A stretch of DNA of 64,000 bases from Desulfovibrio aminophilus DSM 12254 (GCF_000422565.1 NZ_KE383875.1:193742-257741), one strand, 5' to 3'. Counted from the stretch's first letter, positions 46,111-55,608 are shown. Program-made: numbers and translations. Notes: generated by a model not told the origin, from the letters alone.

Positions 46111-47466
46111 CTACCCCGCCACGCAGCGGGCGTGGAAGCCGCAGGTCATGTCCTGCCACCAGATGAACCCGGTCTCGGCGTCCACATACCAGGCGGCCAC
46201 GAAGGACTTCAGGTCCGCGCTCCAGAGGCGGCGCTTCTCCGGATCGAACAGGGCCTCCAGACAAAACTGCCCGGGCCGGGGGGCCTGGGCGAAGAGCGTG
46301 CCCAGTTCGTCCACCGTGGGCAGCCGCCAGTCCGTCCGCCCGCCCAGGCGGCGGGCCTTGCACCAGGCCGCATGTTCCAGGGCCTGGTCCCAGGCCAGGG
46401 GATAGTCCGAGCCGCCGCGCTCCCAGGTCAGGCCCGTGGCCCGGTCCAGGATCGTGCCGTCGCCGTTGTCCAGCAGGTCGCCGCGCGAGCCCGAAACGGG
46501 CCGCCAGAACTCGTCCAGGCCGAAGACGGATCGCGCCTCGCGGACCCCGGCCTTGAGCGGGGCGGATCGCGGCCGTTCGGCGCGGGGCGGAACGGGCGGC
46601 GGGGACTCCAGCAGGGAGCAGGTGGCCTCCTTGCGGTCCCTCCAGCGTTCCTCCAGCTCGTCCAGGGCCGCCAGCATGGCTCCGGCGGAGGTGAAACGGC
46701 CTTCCGGCGTTGGCGACAAGGATTTTTCAAAGAATTCGTCGAATTCCGAACCCAATTCCGGGTTCAATTCAACAACAGGCTTGCGGTTCTTCGGCCGTTC
46801 CTCGGGTAGGAAACCGGTGATCATCCGGTGCAGGGTCACGCCGATGGAAAAGAGGTCCGCCCGGGCGTCCGCCCCGTCCGGGTCGCGCTCCTGCTCCGGC
46901 GCGGTATAGAACGGCGAGCCCACGACCATGCCCGCGTGGCCGACGCCCACCTCGCCGCGCAGCCGCGAGAGGCCGAAGTCGATGAGCTTGACCTCGTCGC
47001 GCCCCTCGCCGAAGTCCGCCAACATGACGTTGAAGGGCTTCAGGTCGCGGTGCGCCACGCCCTCGAAGTGCAGCCGCCGCAACGCGGAAAGCATCTGGCG
47101 GGTGTAGCGCAGGCCCGTGTCCACCGGCAGGCGGCGGCAGGGCCGGTCCATCTCGTAGTCCTCGCCGAGGACCACGCCCAGGTTGTTGCAGAAATACTCC
47201 ATGACGAAGAACGGGCCCGAGGCGTCCTCGTCCACGTCCAGGATCTGGGCCACGTTGGGGTGCCGCACCCGGGCCATGGTCACGGCCTCGCGCAGGAACA
47301 GGCGGCGGCACTCCGCCATGCCCACCACGTCGGCCATGATCTCCGCCGGGCGGCAGAGCTTCAGGGCCACCACCCGGCCGGTGAGCGGGGCGGCGGCCTT
47401 GTACACCGCGCCCATGCCGCCCCGGCCGAGCAATCCCAAGATTTCATAGCGTCCGATGCGTTTCAT
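46111..47466 (-). CDS. Ser/Thr protein kinase with C-terminal DUF1566 domain
   Basis: Residues 7-280 are a Hanks-type kinase: Gly-rich loop GRGGMGAVY (14-22), the ATP lysine in VALKL (Lys36), HRDLKPFN (139-146), DFG (163-165) and the APE region TAPEQERD. After a proline-rich linker the last 120 residues ([45 protein letters not shown]) match the DUF1566/Lcl C-terminal domain, a C-type-lectin-like fold. There is no membrane segment, so the sensor domain faces the cytoplasm. A phosphoesterase gene lies 28 bases upstream on the same strand. Confidence 0.9.
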   Translation of the reverse strand: MKRIGRYEILGLLGRGGMGAVYKAAAPLTGRVVALKLCRPAEIMADVVGMAECRRLFLREAVTMARVRHPNVAQILDVDEDASGPFFVMEYFCNNLGVVLGEDYEMDRPCRRLPVDTGLRYTRQMLSALRRLHFEGVAHRDLKPFNVMLADFGEGRDEVKLIDFGLSRLRGEVGVGHAGMVVGSPFYTAPEQERDPDGADARADLFSIGVTLHRMITGFLPEERPKNRKPVVELNPELGSEFDEFFEKSLSPTPEGRFTSAGAMLAALDELEERWRDRKEATCSLLESPPPVPPRAERPRSAPLKAGVREARSVFGLDEFWRPVSGSRGDLLDNGDGTILDRATGLTWERGGSDYPLAWDQALEHAAWCKARRLGGRTDWRLPTVDELGTLFAQAPRPGQFCLEALFDPEKRRLWSADLKSFVAAWYVDAETGFIWWQDMTCGFHARCVAG

Positions 47467-47494
47467 CAGCGTCCTTCCACATGGGCCGAGGAGG

Positions 47495-48232
47495 CTACCA
47501 GAGCCGGTCGGCGTAGACCTCGGGCATGTCCAGTTCGCGCATGCGGTCCACGGTCTTCTGGATGTCGTAGGGCACCCGGCGCACGGTCAGCGCCCGCGCC
47601 TCCGGCTCCCAGAGCACGTACTTGGCCCGGTTGTCGCCGTCGCGGGGCTGGCCCACCGCGCCCACGTTGACGATGTACCGCCGCCCCGGCGCAAGCGACG
47701 TGCGTTCGGCCAGTTCCAAATGCCGGGCCTCGGCCCCGTCGAACTCCACCAGGGCCAGCTCGTGGGTGTGGCCCACGAAGCAGAGTTCCTCGGGAAAACG
47801 CCCGAACAGCGCGGGCAGGGCCTTGTCCCGGATCATGTACAGATAGGTGTTCACCCGGTCCGGCGGGCAGCCATGCACGAAGCGCGCGCCGTACAGGCAG
47901 AGAAAACGCGGCAGCCCGGCGAGAAACGCCACGGTCGCGGGCTCCAGCAGACAGGCCGTGCGTTCCAGGGCCTGCCGTGCCTGGGGGTTGAAGCGGCACA
48001 TCTGGGCCTTGTCCGCGATGCCGTGCTCGTGGTTGCCCATGACCAGGGGAATGCCCCGCTCCCGCAGAAGCCGGACCACGGCCTCGGGCTCCGGGCCGTA
48101 GCCCACGGCGTCGCCCAGGCAGATGATCTCTTCCGCGCCCTGGGCCTCCACGTCCTCCAGAACCCGTTGCAGGGCTTCCAGATTGCCGTGGGGATCGGAA
48201 AGGACGGCCAGTCTGTGGGGAAGATTCATCAT
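47495..48232 (-). CDS. Calcineurin-like metallophosphoesterase (YfcE/PrpE type)
   Basis: The 245-residue protein has the full metal-binding set: LSDPHGN (Asp13, His15), LGDAVGYG (40-46), GNHEH (66-70) and GHTHE later. Asp and His residues fit the two-metal phosphoesterase fold. It could be a protein phosphatase partner of the kinase next door or act on small nucleotides; sequence does not tell. ATG at 48232 is immediately followed by a second ATG, and GGGGAT sits just before both. An earlier start is in-frame upstream but lacks family sequence. Confidence 0.87.
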   Translation of the reverse strand: MMNLPHRLAVLSDPHGNLEALQRVLEDVEAQGAEEIICLGDAVGYGPEPEAVVRLLRERGIPLVMGNHEHGIADKAQMCRFNPQARQALERTACLLEPATVAFLAGLPRFLCLYGARFVHGCPPDRVNTYLYMIRDKALPALFGRFPEELCFVGHTHELALVEFDGAEARHLELAERTSLAPGRRYIVNVGAVGQPRDGDNRAKYVLWEPEARALTVRRVPYDIQKTVDRMRELDMPEVYADRLW

Positions 48233-48396
48233 ATCCCCAAGATAACCCAGCCGGCTCCGCCGGTCTACCGCGTCGATCACCTCCCGTGAATGAAGCAGCC
48301 CCTCCCCGCCTTTCCAAGAGCCCCCGAAGGGGGATTGCGATCCGTTCCGTTTTCGGGATACAGCGATACAAAGGCGGTCACCCGTCACCTCCAGCC

Positions 48397-49266
48397 ATGG
48401 CGAAACTCAAGAGTCTCCTCCTCCACCCCGATCCGGCCGTGCGCGCCGAGCTGCGCCGTCGCCTGGAGAACGTGCCCTGGATGCAGATCCTGGGCGAGGC
48501 CGTGAGCGCCTTCGAGGCCCTGGAGCTGCTGGAGTCCATCCCCTACGGCGTGTTCTTCCTCGGCCTGGACCTGCCCGGCGGGGTCTCGGGCCTGGAGCTG
48601 GCCCAGATGCTGGCCGGACGCAAGCGCAAGCCCGGCCTCGTCTTCATCGCCGCCAGCGAAACCAAGGCCTACCAGGCCTTCGAGATGGGCGCGGCGGACT
48701 ACCTCCTCTGGCCGGTCTCCGAGGACCGCTTCCAGAAGACCCTGGAGCGGCTGGCGGACTTCAAGACCCGCTTCCGCGAGGTGCCCCCGCCGCCCGAGGC
48801 CTGGCCCGAGGCCGAGGAGGTCGAGGACGACGGCGAGGAGACCGTGCAGGTGAACATGGGCGACGAGGAGCAGGAATACTTCCTGAACGCCCTCAAGGAC
48901 GCCTGGGACCAGAACCGCACGCGTTCCCCGGAGATCGAGAAGCTGGCCGTGACCCTGGACGGGCGGATGATCCTCATCCCCTACGGCCAGATCGTCTTCG
49001 TCGAGGCCTACGAGGACTATTCCTACGTGCATACCGCCGGGCAGAAGTTCCTGACCTCCTACCGGCTGAAGAACCTGGAGGAGCGCCTGGAGCCGCACGG
49101 CTTCTTCCGCGTCCACCGCAAGTACCTGGTGAACCTGGACATGGTCACGGAGATCGCCAGCCTGCCGGGCAGCAACTTCATGCTCCGCACGGCGGGCAAG
49201 ACCCGCATCGAGCTGCCCATCAGCCGCCGGCGCATCGCCCGGCTGAAGCAGATCCTGGGCTTCTAG
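48397..49266 (+). CDS. LytTR-family regulator with degenerate receiver domain
   Basis: The 289-residue protein has a receiver-like domain (1-120), an acidic linker (EVEDDGEETVQVNMGDEEQ) and a LytTR DNA-binding domain (190-289; FVEAYEDYSYVHT, FFRVHRKYLVNLDMV, LPISRRR). The receiver lacks its phosphorylation residues. The usual Asp-Asp pair reads His-Pro (LLLHPDP), the phosphoacceptor in FLDIxMPG reads Gly56 (FLGLDLPG), and the Lys of YLLKP is Trp (YLLWP). It is thus probably a pseudo-receiver regulated some other way. It precedes acs by 127 bases and may control it. Divergent from the phosphoesterase. Confidence 0.88.
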   Translation: MAKLKSLLLHPDPAVRAELRRRLENVPWMQILGEAVSAFEALELLESIPYGVFFLGLDLPGGVSGLELAQMLAGRKRKPGLVFIAASETKAYQAFEMGAADYLLWPVSEDRFQKTLERLADFKTRFREVPPPPEAWPEAEEVEDDGEETVQVNMGDEEQEYFLNALKDAWDQNRTRSPEIEKLAVTLDGRMILIPYGQIVFVEAYEDYSYVHTAGQKFLTSYRLKNLEERLEPHGFFRVHRKYLVNLDMVTEIASLPGSNFMLRTAGKTRIELPISRRRIARLKQILGF

Positions 49267-49309
49267 GCCCGCCATTGGCCGGACGGCCCCGACCGCCCGC
49301 CGATATTTC

Positions 49310-49328
49310 CGGGCGCTCGAAGCGCCCG
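49310..49328. terminator. Hairpin downstream of the LytTR gene
   Basis: CGGGCGCT and AGCGCCCG form a perfect eight-base stem with a three-base loop, 44 bases after the LytTR stop. No T run follows, so it may slow rather than stop transcription into acs. Confidence 0.4.
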
Positions 49329-49353
49329 ACGACGGAAAACGTGAGAAAGGAAA

Positions 49354-49380
49354 GGCTGCGGACCCTTTTCACCCGCAGCC
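49354..49380 (+). promoter_or_regulatory. Leader hairpin before acs
   Basis: GGCTGCGG (49354-49361) pairs perfectly with CCGCAGCC (49373-49380), ending two bases before the GGAGG ribosome site (49383-49387) of acs. It could influence translation start. No T run is present. Confidence 0.4.
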
Positions 49381-49393
49381 TCGGAGGCCACGC

Positions 49394-51316
49394 ATGGACC
49401 AGAACGGAGCCCTGGACAGTCTGTTTCAGGAGGAACGGGTCTTCCGCCCCCTGCCGCAACTCGTCATCGAGGCCAACGTCAACCCCCAGGAACTGGAGGC
49501 CTACCGCCGCCAGGCCGCCCAGGACCCCCTGGCCTACTGGGAAGAAGCCGCCGACGAGCTGGACTGGTTCAAGAAATGGGATCAGGTTCTGGACGAGTCC
49601 AACCCGCCCTTCTACCGCTGGTTTCCCGGCGGGCGCTGCAACATCGTCTACAACGCCCTGGACCGGCACATCGAAACCGCCAACAAGAACAAGCTGGCCT
49701 TGATCTGGGAAGGCGAACCCGGGGACAACCGCAAGTACACCTATTACGAGCTGTACCGGGCCGTGAACCGCTTCGCCGGGGCCCTGCGCTCCCTGGGCGT
49801 GGCCAAGGGCGACCGCGTGGCGCTCTACATGCCCTCCCTGCCCGAGACGGTCATCGCCATGCTCGCCTCGGCCAAGATCGGCGCGGTGCACACCCTGGTC
49901 TTCGCCGGATTTTCGCCCAAGGCCCTGCGCGAGCGCCTGCGCGATTCCGGGGCCCGGCTGCTGGTCACGGCCGACGGCTTCTACCGCAACGGCCAGGTCA
50001 TCCAGCTCAAGCCCCTGGTGGACGAGGCCCTGGCCGGAGCCGAGGCCGAACGAGTGGACTCCGTGGTCGTGGTCCGGCGCACCAAGGTGGACGTGGAGAT
50101 GCAGGACGGCCGCGACTTCTGGTACGACGACCTGGTGCGCAACGAGCGCAACGAAGCTCCCACCGAGGTCATGGAGGCGGGCGATCCCCTCTTCCTCCTG
50201 CACACCTCGGGAGCCACCGGGCGACCCAAGGGCATCCTTCACAGCCACGGCGGCTACATGGTCGGCGTGCACCGCACCCTGACCCACGTCTTCGACATCA
50301 AGCCCACGGACATCTTCTGGTGCACTGCCGATCCGGGCTGGATCACCGGGCACACCGCCGTGGTCTACGGCCCGCTCCTGGCCGGAACCACCACCGTGCT
50401 CTACGAGGGCCACCCCAACTACCCCCAGGCCGACCGGCTCTGGCACATCGTGGACAAGTACGGGGTGACCATCTTCTACACCGTGCCGACCATGATCCGC
50501 ATGCTCATGCGCTTCGGCGTCCAGTACCCCCGCCGCCACGACCTCTCCACCCTGCGCCTGCTCGGCACCGTGGGCGAGCCCATCGGACCCGAGCCCTGGA
50601 TGTGGTTCTACAAGAACATCGGCCGCAGCGAATGTCCTCTGCTGGACACCTGGTGGCAGACCGAGACCGGCATGTTCATGCTCGCGCCCCTGCCCATCTC
50701 CCTGCTCAAGCCCGGCTCCGTGACCAAGCCCCTGCCCGGCGTGGAGGCCGACGTGGTGGACCGCGACGGCAACTCCCTGCCCTCGGGCAAGGGCGGCTTC
50801 CTGGTCATCCGGCGACCCTGGCCCGCCATGGCCGCCGGCATCCTGGGCGACGAGGAGCGCTTTCGCCGCGAATACTACGAGGCCATCCCCGGTGGGGCCT
50901 ACTTCGCGGGCGACGTGGCCAAGAAAGACGAGGACGGATTCTTCTGGATTCAAGGCCGGGCCGACGACGTGCTGAACATCGCCGGGCACCGCGTGGGCAC
51001 CGCCGAACTGGAGGCCGCCTTCGGCTCCCATCCGGCCGTATGCGAGGCCGCCGTGGTCGGCGTGCCGGACGCCATCAAGGGCGAGGCCGCCAAGGCCTTC
51101 CTCGTGCTCAACCCGGGCTTTCAGGGCTCCACCGACCTCATCCAGGATCTCAAGCGCCATGTGCGCGGCGAGCTGGGCCCCGTGGCCGCCATCAAGGGCA
51201 TCGAGTTCCGCGAAACCCTGCCGCGCACCCGCTCGGGCAAGATCATGCGCCGCGTGCTCAAGGCCCGGGAGCTGAACGTGGACCCCGGCGACCTGACCAT
51301 GCTGGACCAGGAATAG
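49394..51316 (+). CDS. acs: Acetyl-CoA synthetase (AMP-forming)
   Basis: The 640-residue enzyme converts acetate, ATP and CoA to acetyl-CoA. It has the N-terminal ACS region (RWFPGGRCNIVYNALDRH), the AMP-binding P-loop LHTSGATGRPKGILHSHGGY, WWQTETGMF, the hinge GRADDVLNIAGHRVGTAELE, and the C-terminal SGKIMRR lysine that is often acetylated for control. Length matches the family. GGAGG lies seven bases before the ATG. The preceding LytTR gene suggests transcriptional control by carbon state. Confidence 0.95.
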   Translation: MDQNGALDSLFQEERVFRPLPQLVIEANVNPQELEAYRRQAAQDPLAYWEEAADELDWFKKWDQVLDESNPPFYRWFPGGRCNIVYNALDRHIETANKNKLALIWEGEPGDNRKYTYYELYRAVNRFAGALRSLGVAKGDRVALYMPSLPETVIAMLASAKIGAVHTLVFAGFSPKALRERLRDSGARLLVTADGFYRNGQVIQLKPLVDEALAGAEAERVDSVVVVRRTKVDVEMQDGRDFWYDDLVRNERNEAPTEVMEAGDPLFLLHTSGATGRPKGILHSHGGYMVGVHRTLTHVFDIKPTDIFWCTADPGWITGHTAVVYGPLLAGTTTVLYEGHPNYPQADRLWHIVDKYGVTIFYTVPTMIRMLMRFGVQYPRRHDLSTLRLLGTVGEPIGPEPWMWFYKNIGRSECPLLDTWWQTETGMFMLAPLPISLLKPGSVTKPLPGVEADVVDRDGNSLPSGKGGFLVIRRPWPAMAAGILGDEERFRREYYEAIPGGAYFAGDVAKKDEDGFFWIQGRADDVLNIAGHRVGTAELEAAFGSHPAVCEAAVVGVPDAIKGEAAKAFLVLNPGFQGSTDLIQDLKRHVRGELGPVAAIKGIEFRETLPRTRSGKIMRRVLKARELNVDPGDLTMLDQE

Positions 51317-51326
51317 CCTCCGGCGG

Positions 51327-51347
51327 CCGGGGGTCGCGAGCCCCCGG
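51327..51347. terminator. Hairpin after acs
   Basis: CCGGGGG and CCCCCGG form a seven-base stem around TCGCGAG, eleven bases after the acs stop. It is the first of four inverted repeats in the convergent gap. Confidence 0.5.
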
Positions 51348-51380
51348 ACCCCGCGCCAGGACTTCGTCCTGGACCATCCG

Positions 51381-51431
51381 GCGAAACGAAAACGCCCGGG
51401 CTGATTTCCCGCCCGGGCGTTTTCGTTTCGC
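51381..51431. terminator. Bidirectional terminator with 21-base arms
   Basis: The arms 51381-51401 and 51411-51431 are perfect inverted repeats. A GC core (GCCCGGGC) is flanked by AAAA on the left and TTTT on the right, so transcripts from either side end with a U run after the stem. It should stop both acs and the convergent lysE-like gene. Confidence 0.85.
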
Positions 51432-51446
51432 AAGGGATTTCGACGT

Positions 51447-51498
51447 CTTCGGCGTTTTTCCCAGCGGGCGAAGCCGCCCGCTGGGAAAAACGCCGAAG
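51447..51498. repeat. Long perfect inverted repeat with 24-base arms
   Basis: Arms 51447-51470 and 51475-51498 match perfectly around a four-base AAGC loop. T run and A run are arranged opposite to a terminator (T before the stem, A after), so it is not a normal rho-independent terminator. It could be a REP-like dispersed element. Confidence 0.8.
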
Positions 51499-51533
51499 CC
51501 ATGCGGTCCAGGCCCGCGCCCTGGCCGGGGGTT

Positions 51534-51556
51534 CGAGGGGGCGGGGAGCCCCCTCG
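51534..51556. terminator. Hairpin next to the lysE-like stop
   Basis: CGAGGGGG and CCCCCTCG form an eight-base stem 7 bases beyond the minus-strand stop at 51563. Confidence 0.45.
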
Positions 51557-51562
51557 TTCTCT

Positions 51563-52183
51563 TCAGAACGCCACGACCAGCGACACCAGGGCGGCCAGAC
51601 CGAAGGCCGCGATGGTGCCGCCGGAAAGCTTGTTCACCAGCCCCAGGTGGCGGGTGATGCGTTCGCGCAGGAAGCCGGTGGCCGTGGAGAGGAAGAGCCA
51701 CCAGGCGGCCGAGCCCAGGAACACGCCGAGCACCAGGGCCAGGGCCGAGGAATGGTCCCGGCTCTCGCGGCCCAGGCCGAGGCCAGCGAAGGTGCCCATG
51801 AAGAGCAGGATGGTGGCCGGGCTGGTCAGGGCCAGGAAGAAGGTGTTCGCGAACGAGGCCCAGAGACTGCGGCCCTGGCCCGCGCGCACGCCGGGCAGAC
51901 CGGGCTGGCGGGCCATCTTCCAGCCGAGCCAGATCAGGAACAGCCCGCCGCCGAGCTTGAGCCAGACCTGCTGGCCCATGAGGAAGGACGAGATCACGGT
52001 CAGACCGAACCCGGCCACCGCGCCGTAGAAGGCGTCGGCGCAGGCCGCGCCCAGGCCGGTGAACAAGCCGTTGAGGCGGCCGCCCGCGAGGGTCCGCTGG
52101 ATGCACATGAGGCCCACCGGGCCCACCGGGGCGGCGATGGAGAAGCCCACGGCCAGACCGGTCCAGAACAATGCGGGAAGCAC
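51563..52183 (-). CDS. LysE-family amino acid exporter
   Basis: The 206-residue inner-membrane protein has the LysE/RhtB signature near the N-terminus (GFSIAAPVGPVGLMCIQRTLAGG), GAACADAFYGAVAGFGL, and about six hydrophobic segments. These proteins export amino acids or related metabolites. The GTG start at 52183 is preceded by AAGGAG on the minus strand; an earlier in-frame start would put a charged, family-unlike stretch first. It ends in the hairpin-rich gap shared with acs. Confidence 0.85.
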   Translation of the reverse strand: MLPALFWTGLAVGFSIAAPVGPVGLMCIQRTLAGGRLNGLFTGLGAACADAFYGAVAGFGLTVISSFLMGQQVWLKLGGGLFLIWLGWKMARQPGLPGVRAGQGRSLWASFANTFFLALTSPATILLFMGTFAGLGLGRESRDHSSALALVLGVFLGSAAWWLFLSTATGFLRERITRHLGLVNKLSGGTIAAFGLAALVSLVVAF

Positions 52184-52244
52184 GATTTCTCCTTGGTTGC
52201 CTGCTTCGATGCGCCGGGTTATGAGGGGCCCGGGAGGACGACGC

Positions 52245-52766
52245 ATGACCGACCGCCGCGCCGGAGAGCGGGGAGGGGGCACGTTGCGCAACCTGGCCAT
52301 CCTCGTGGTGGTGGCGGGTCTGTTTGCCCTTTTTCTCCTGCACGATCCCTTCGAAAAAAACATCCGCATCGGGCAGATCGGAGCGGACTTCTTCCAGCGC
52401 CAAAGGGGGGACGGCCCGCTCATCTTCTCCGGCGACCTGGACGAGGTGCGGCTGCACCTCACCCCGGAGGAACGGGCCAAGCTCGTGAAGTTCTTGCAGG
52501 AGAACGAAAAGACCGTCAAGCAGGTGGAAATCAAGGTTGTCCAGCAGGACTCCTATGTTGATCTACGCGGGACCTCGGAACTTTACGCGGACGTGATCAT
52601 GCGCATGCGCGACGGCACAGAGATGCGGCCGCCGACCCTGCGAGCCACCCGGGGGGAGTTGTCGGACAGGCTGCTCTGGCGGGTCCGGCGCGACCTGACC
52701 GCCTACGACAAGGCCGCGGTCAAGGGCGCGGCGGGCGGCAAGGTGGTCATCATCAATACGATTTAG
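52245..52766 (+). CDS. Single-pass membrane-anchored protein of unknown function
   Basis: The 173-residue protein has one membrane segment near its N-terminus (LRNLAILVVVAGLFALFLLH), preceded by Arg residues, so the rest probably lies outside the inner membrane. The remainder (LDEVRLHLTPEERAKLVKFL, VKQVEIKVVQQDSYVDL) is not recognised. ATG at 52245 follows GGGAGG. It precedes lepA by 111 bases. Confidence 0.65.
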   Translation: MTDRRAGERGGGTLRNLAILVVVAGLFALFLLHDPFEKNIRIGQIGADFFQRQRGDGPLIFSGDLDEVRLHLTPEERAKLVKFLQENEKTVKQVEIKVVQQDSYVDLRGTSELYADVIMRMRDGTEMRPPTLRATRGELSDRLLWRVRRDLTAYDKAAVKGAAGGKVVIINTI

Positions 52767-52877
52767 CTCCAAGGCTTTCCGGCCATTAGACAGGCCCGGA
52801 CAAATACCGTACAAGGGCCTCGCCTCGCGGTCCCTCGCGCGGATTCCCCCAGTTCTAAGGAGCACGGCCCCGAACCT

Positions 52878-54683
52878 ATGACCAAGACCGAAAACATCCG
52901 AAATTTCAGCATCATCGCCCACATCGACCACGGCAAGTCCACCCTGGCCGACCGCATTCTGGAGATCACCGGTCTGGTCTCGGAACGCGAGAAGCGGGAC
53001 CAATACCTGGACAAGCTGGAGCTGGAGCGCGAGCGGGGCATCACCATCAAGGCCCAGACCGTGCGCATCCCCTACACGGCGCGCGACGGCAAGAAATACA
53101 TCCTGAACCTCATCGACACGCCCGGCCACGTGGACTTCTCCTACGAGGTCTCGCGCAGCCTGGCCGCCTGCGAAGGCGCGCTGCTGGTGGTGGACGCCTC
53201 CCAGGGAGTGGAGGCCCAGACCCTGGCCAACGTCTACCTGGCCCTGGACCACAACCTGGAGATCATCCCGGTCCTGAACAAGATCGACCTGCCCAGCGCC
53301 GACCCCGAGCGGGTCAAGGCCGAGATCGAGGAGATCATCGGCCTGGACTGCAAGGACGCCCTGGCCGTGAGCGCCAAAACCGGGATGAACGTGGCCGAGG
53401 TTCTGGAGCGGATCATCACCCATCTGCCCGCGCCCAAGGGCGACGCGGACGCGCCGCTCAAGGCCCTGATCTTCGACTCCTGGTACGACTCCTACCAGGG
53501 CGTGGTGGTGCTCTTCCGCATCCTGGAAGGGACGTTGCGCCTGGGCGAACGCATCCAGATCTGCTCCACCAAGCGCAGCTTCGAGGTCACCAAGCTCGGC
53601 GCGTTCTCGCCCGAGCCCGTGGAGTTCAAGGAGATGGGCCCCGGCGAGGTGGGCTTTCTCTGCGCGGCCATGAAGGAGCTGGGCGACGCTCCCGTGGGCG
53701 ACACCGTCACCAAGCCCGAGAACCCCACACCCGAACCGTTCCCGGGCTTCAAGACCGTCAAGCCCATGGTCTTCGCCGGGCTCTACCCGGTGGAGCCCTC
53801 GGAGTACGAGCCGCTCAAGGTGGCGCTGGAAAAGCTGCACCTCAACGACGCGGCCTTCAGCTACGAGCCCGAGACCTCCACGGCGCTCGGCTTCGGCTTC
53901 CGCTGCGGCTTCCTGGGCCTGCTGCACATCGAGATCGTGCAGGAGCGCCTGGAACGCGAGTTCGAGGCCAAGCTCATCACCACCGCGCCCTCGGTGATCT
54001 ACGAGGTCACGACCACCAAGGGCGAGGAGCTGGAGATCGACAACCCCAGCCGGATGCCCGATCCGGTGTACATCGAGGCCGTGCGCGAACCCTACGTGCG
54101 CATGGAGGTGCACGTGCCCAACGAATACGTGGGCAACGTGCTCAAGCTCTGCGAGGAGAAGCGGGGCATCCAGAAGGACATCCGCTACCTGACCAGCACC
54201 CGGGTGATCATCACCTACGAGATGCCCTTCGCCGAGATCATGTACGACTTCTTCGACAAGCTGAAGTCCGGCACCCGGGGCTACGCCTCCCTGGACTACG
54301 AGATCATCGACTACCGCGAGGCCGATCTCGTCAAGCTGGACATCCTCATCAACGCCGACCCGGTGGACGCCTTCTCGGTCATCGTGCACCGCCAGAACGC
54401 GGCCCAGGTGGGCCGGTCCCTGGCCCTGCGGCTCAAGCGCAGCATTCCGCGCCAGATGTTCGAGGTGGTCATCCAGGCGGCCATCGGCAAGAAGATCATC
54501 GCCAAGGAAAGGGTGGCGCCGTTCCGCAAGGACGTCATCGCCAAGTGTTACGGAGGCGACATCACCCGCAAACGCAAGCTCCTGGAGAAGCAGAAGGAAG
54601 GCAAGCGCCGCATGCGCCGCATGGGCAACGTGGAGATTCCGCAGGAAGCCTTCCTCGCCGTGCTGAAAGCAGGGGACGAATAA
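52878..54683 (+). CDS. lepA: Translation elongation factor 4 (LepA)
   Basis: The 601-residue GTPase acts on ribosomes and favours back-translocation or initiation. G1 is [15 protein letters not shown]2 includes the RGITIK region, G3 is DTPGHVDF and G4 is [10 protein letters not shown]. The unique C-terminal domain is seen in [22 protein letters not shown] and [23 protein letters not shown]. Length is exactly typical. TAAGGAG precedes it. It is followed after nine bases by lepB, the usual gene pair. Confidence 0.97.
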   Translation: MTKTENIRNFSIIAHIDHGKSTLADRILEITGLVSEREKRDQYLDKLELERERGITIKAQTVRIPYTARDGKKYILNLIDTPGHVDFSYEVSRSLAACEGALLVVDASQGVEAQTLANVYLALDHNLEIIPVLNKIDLPSADPERVKAEIEEIIGLDCKDALAVSAKTGMNVAEVLERIITHLPAPKGDADAPLKALIFDSWYDSYQGVVVLFRILEGTLRLGERIQICSTKRSFEVTKLGAFSPEPVEFKEMGPGEVGFLCAAMKELGDAPVGDTVTKPENPTPEPFPGFKTVKPMVFAGLYPVEPSEYEPLKVALEKLHLNDAAFSYEPETSTALGFGFRCGFLGLLHIEIVQERLEREFEAKLITTAPSVIYEVTTTKGEELEIDNPSRMPDPVYIEAVREPYVRMEVHVPNEYVGNVLKLCEEKRGIQKDIRYLTSTRVIITYEMPFAEIMYDFFDKLKSGTRGYASLDYEIIDYREADLVKLDILINADPVDAFSVIVHRQNAAQVGRSLALRLKRSIPRQMFEVVIQAAIGKKIIAKERVAPFRKDVIAKCYGGDITRKRKLLEKQKEGKRRMRRMGNVEIPQEAFLAVLKAGDE

Positions 54684-54692
54684 GGACGGTCC

Positions 54693-55364
54693 ATGAATCC
54701 GACGTGGTGGAAGACGCTCAGGGAGTACGCCGAGGCGCTCATCGTGGCGCTGGTCCTGGCGCTGGTGATCCGGGCGTTCATCGTGCAGGCCTTCAAGATT
54801 CCCTCCGAATCCATGCTGAACACCCTGCTGGTGGGCGACCATCTGCTGGTGACCAAGTTCGCCTACGGGGTGCGGCTGCCCTTCTCGGACAAGGTCATCG
54901 TGCCCGTATCCGACCCCAAGCGCGGGGACGTGGTGGTCTTCGAATATCCCGTGGACCCGGACAAGGACTTCATCAAGCGCGTCATCGGCACGCCGGGCGA
55001 CGTGGTGGAGATCAAGGCCAAGCAGGTCTTCGTCAACGGCAAGCTCCTGGACGAGCCCTACGCGATCCACGACGAGCCCGTGGCCGTGCCCAATCCGCAC
55101 ATGTCCGAGGTCAACGCCGACCCGGCCGAGTACTTCGACCGCAACAGCTTCTCCTGGAAGCGCGACTGGATGCCCAAGACCACGGTGCCCGAGGGCAAGT
55201 ACTTCGTCATGGGCGACAACCGCGACCACTCCTACGACTCGCGCTTCTGGGGCTTCGTGGACCGCTCGGCCCTGCGCGGCAAGGCGCTCATCATCTATTG
55301 GTCCTGGGACTTCACCGGCGGCCTGGACATCCGCTGGAGCCGCATCGGACGGCTGGTGCACTAG
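54693..55364 (+). CDS. lepB: Signal peptidase I
   Basis: The 223-residue inner-membrane protease removes signal peptides from exported proteins. An N-terminal membrane segment (ALIVALVLALVIRAFIV) precedes the catalytic Ser40 (PSESML) and Lys95 (FIKRVIGTPGD). The conserved box E, MGDNRDHSYDSRFWG, lies near the end. The Lys-Arg spacing fits the family. It is cotranscribed with lepA and followed by a strong terminator. Confidence 0.96.
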   Translation: MNPTWWKTLREYAEALIVALVLALVIRAFIVQAFKIPSESMLNTLLVGDHLLVTKFAYGVRLPFSDKVIVPVSDPKRGDVVVFEYPVDPDKDFIKRVIGTPGDVVEIKAKQVFVNGKLLDEPYAIHDEPVAVPNPHMSEVNADPAEYFDRNSFSWKRDWMPKTTVPEGKYFVMGDNRDHSYDSRFWGFVDRSALRGKALIIYWSWDFTGGLDIRWSRIGRLVH

Positions 55365-55388
55365 CCCGGCCGGGGACAATGACGACAC

Positions 55389-55419
55389 AGGCCGCTCCCG
55401 CGAGGGGGCGGCCTTTTTT
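55389..55419 (+). terminator. Rho-independent terminator of lepA-lepB
   Basis: A ten-pair stem (GGCCGCTCCC with GGGGGCGGCC, one G-T pair) around a GCGA loop is followed directly by six T, starting 25 bases after the lepB stop. Confidence 0.9.
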
Positions 55420-55494
55420 CGCGCCCTTGCGGCCGGGGTTCAAAACGCTTACACCAGCCGACATGCGCTGGATGTTGAAACCATTGGGAAATCC

Positions 55495-55608
55495 ATGATC
55501 GCCAAAGCAGCCACCGCGGCCCTGCTGGGCATCGACGCCTTCCGCGTGGATCTGGAGGTGGACCTCGCCCGCCAGGGAATGCCCGCCTTCGTCATGGTAG
55601 TTCATTAG
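55495..55608 (+). pseudogene. comM: comM (yifB) 5' fragment, cut by island insertion
   Basis: ATG at 55495 opens the start of a YifB/ComM protein (MIAKAATAALLGIDAF, then DLARQGMPAFVMV). After codon 32 the chromosomal frame meets the 8-base core GTCATGGT at 55591; the frame then reads into island DNA and stops at 55606-55608, giving only 37 codons. The rest of the gene resumes at 61602. GGGAA before the ATG may be the ribosome site. ComM is an AAA+ helicase that helps branch migration during natural transformation. Confidence 0.92.
55591..55598. other. Left attachment core (attL)
   Basis: GTCATGGT at the left junction is shared with the right junction. Upstream is comM codon 32; downstream is AT-richer island DNA. 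Confidence 0.8.
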
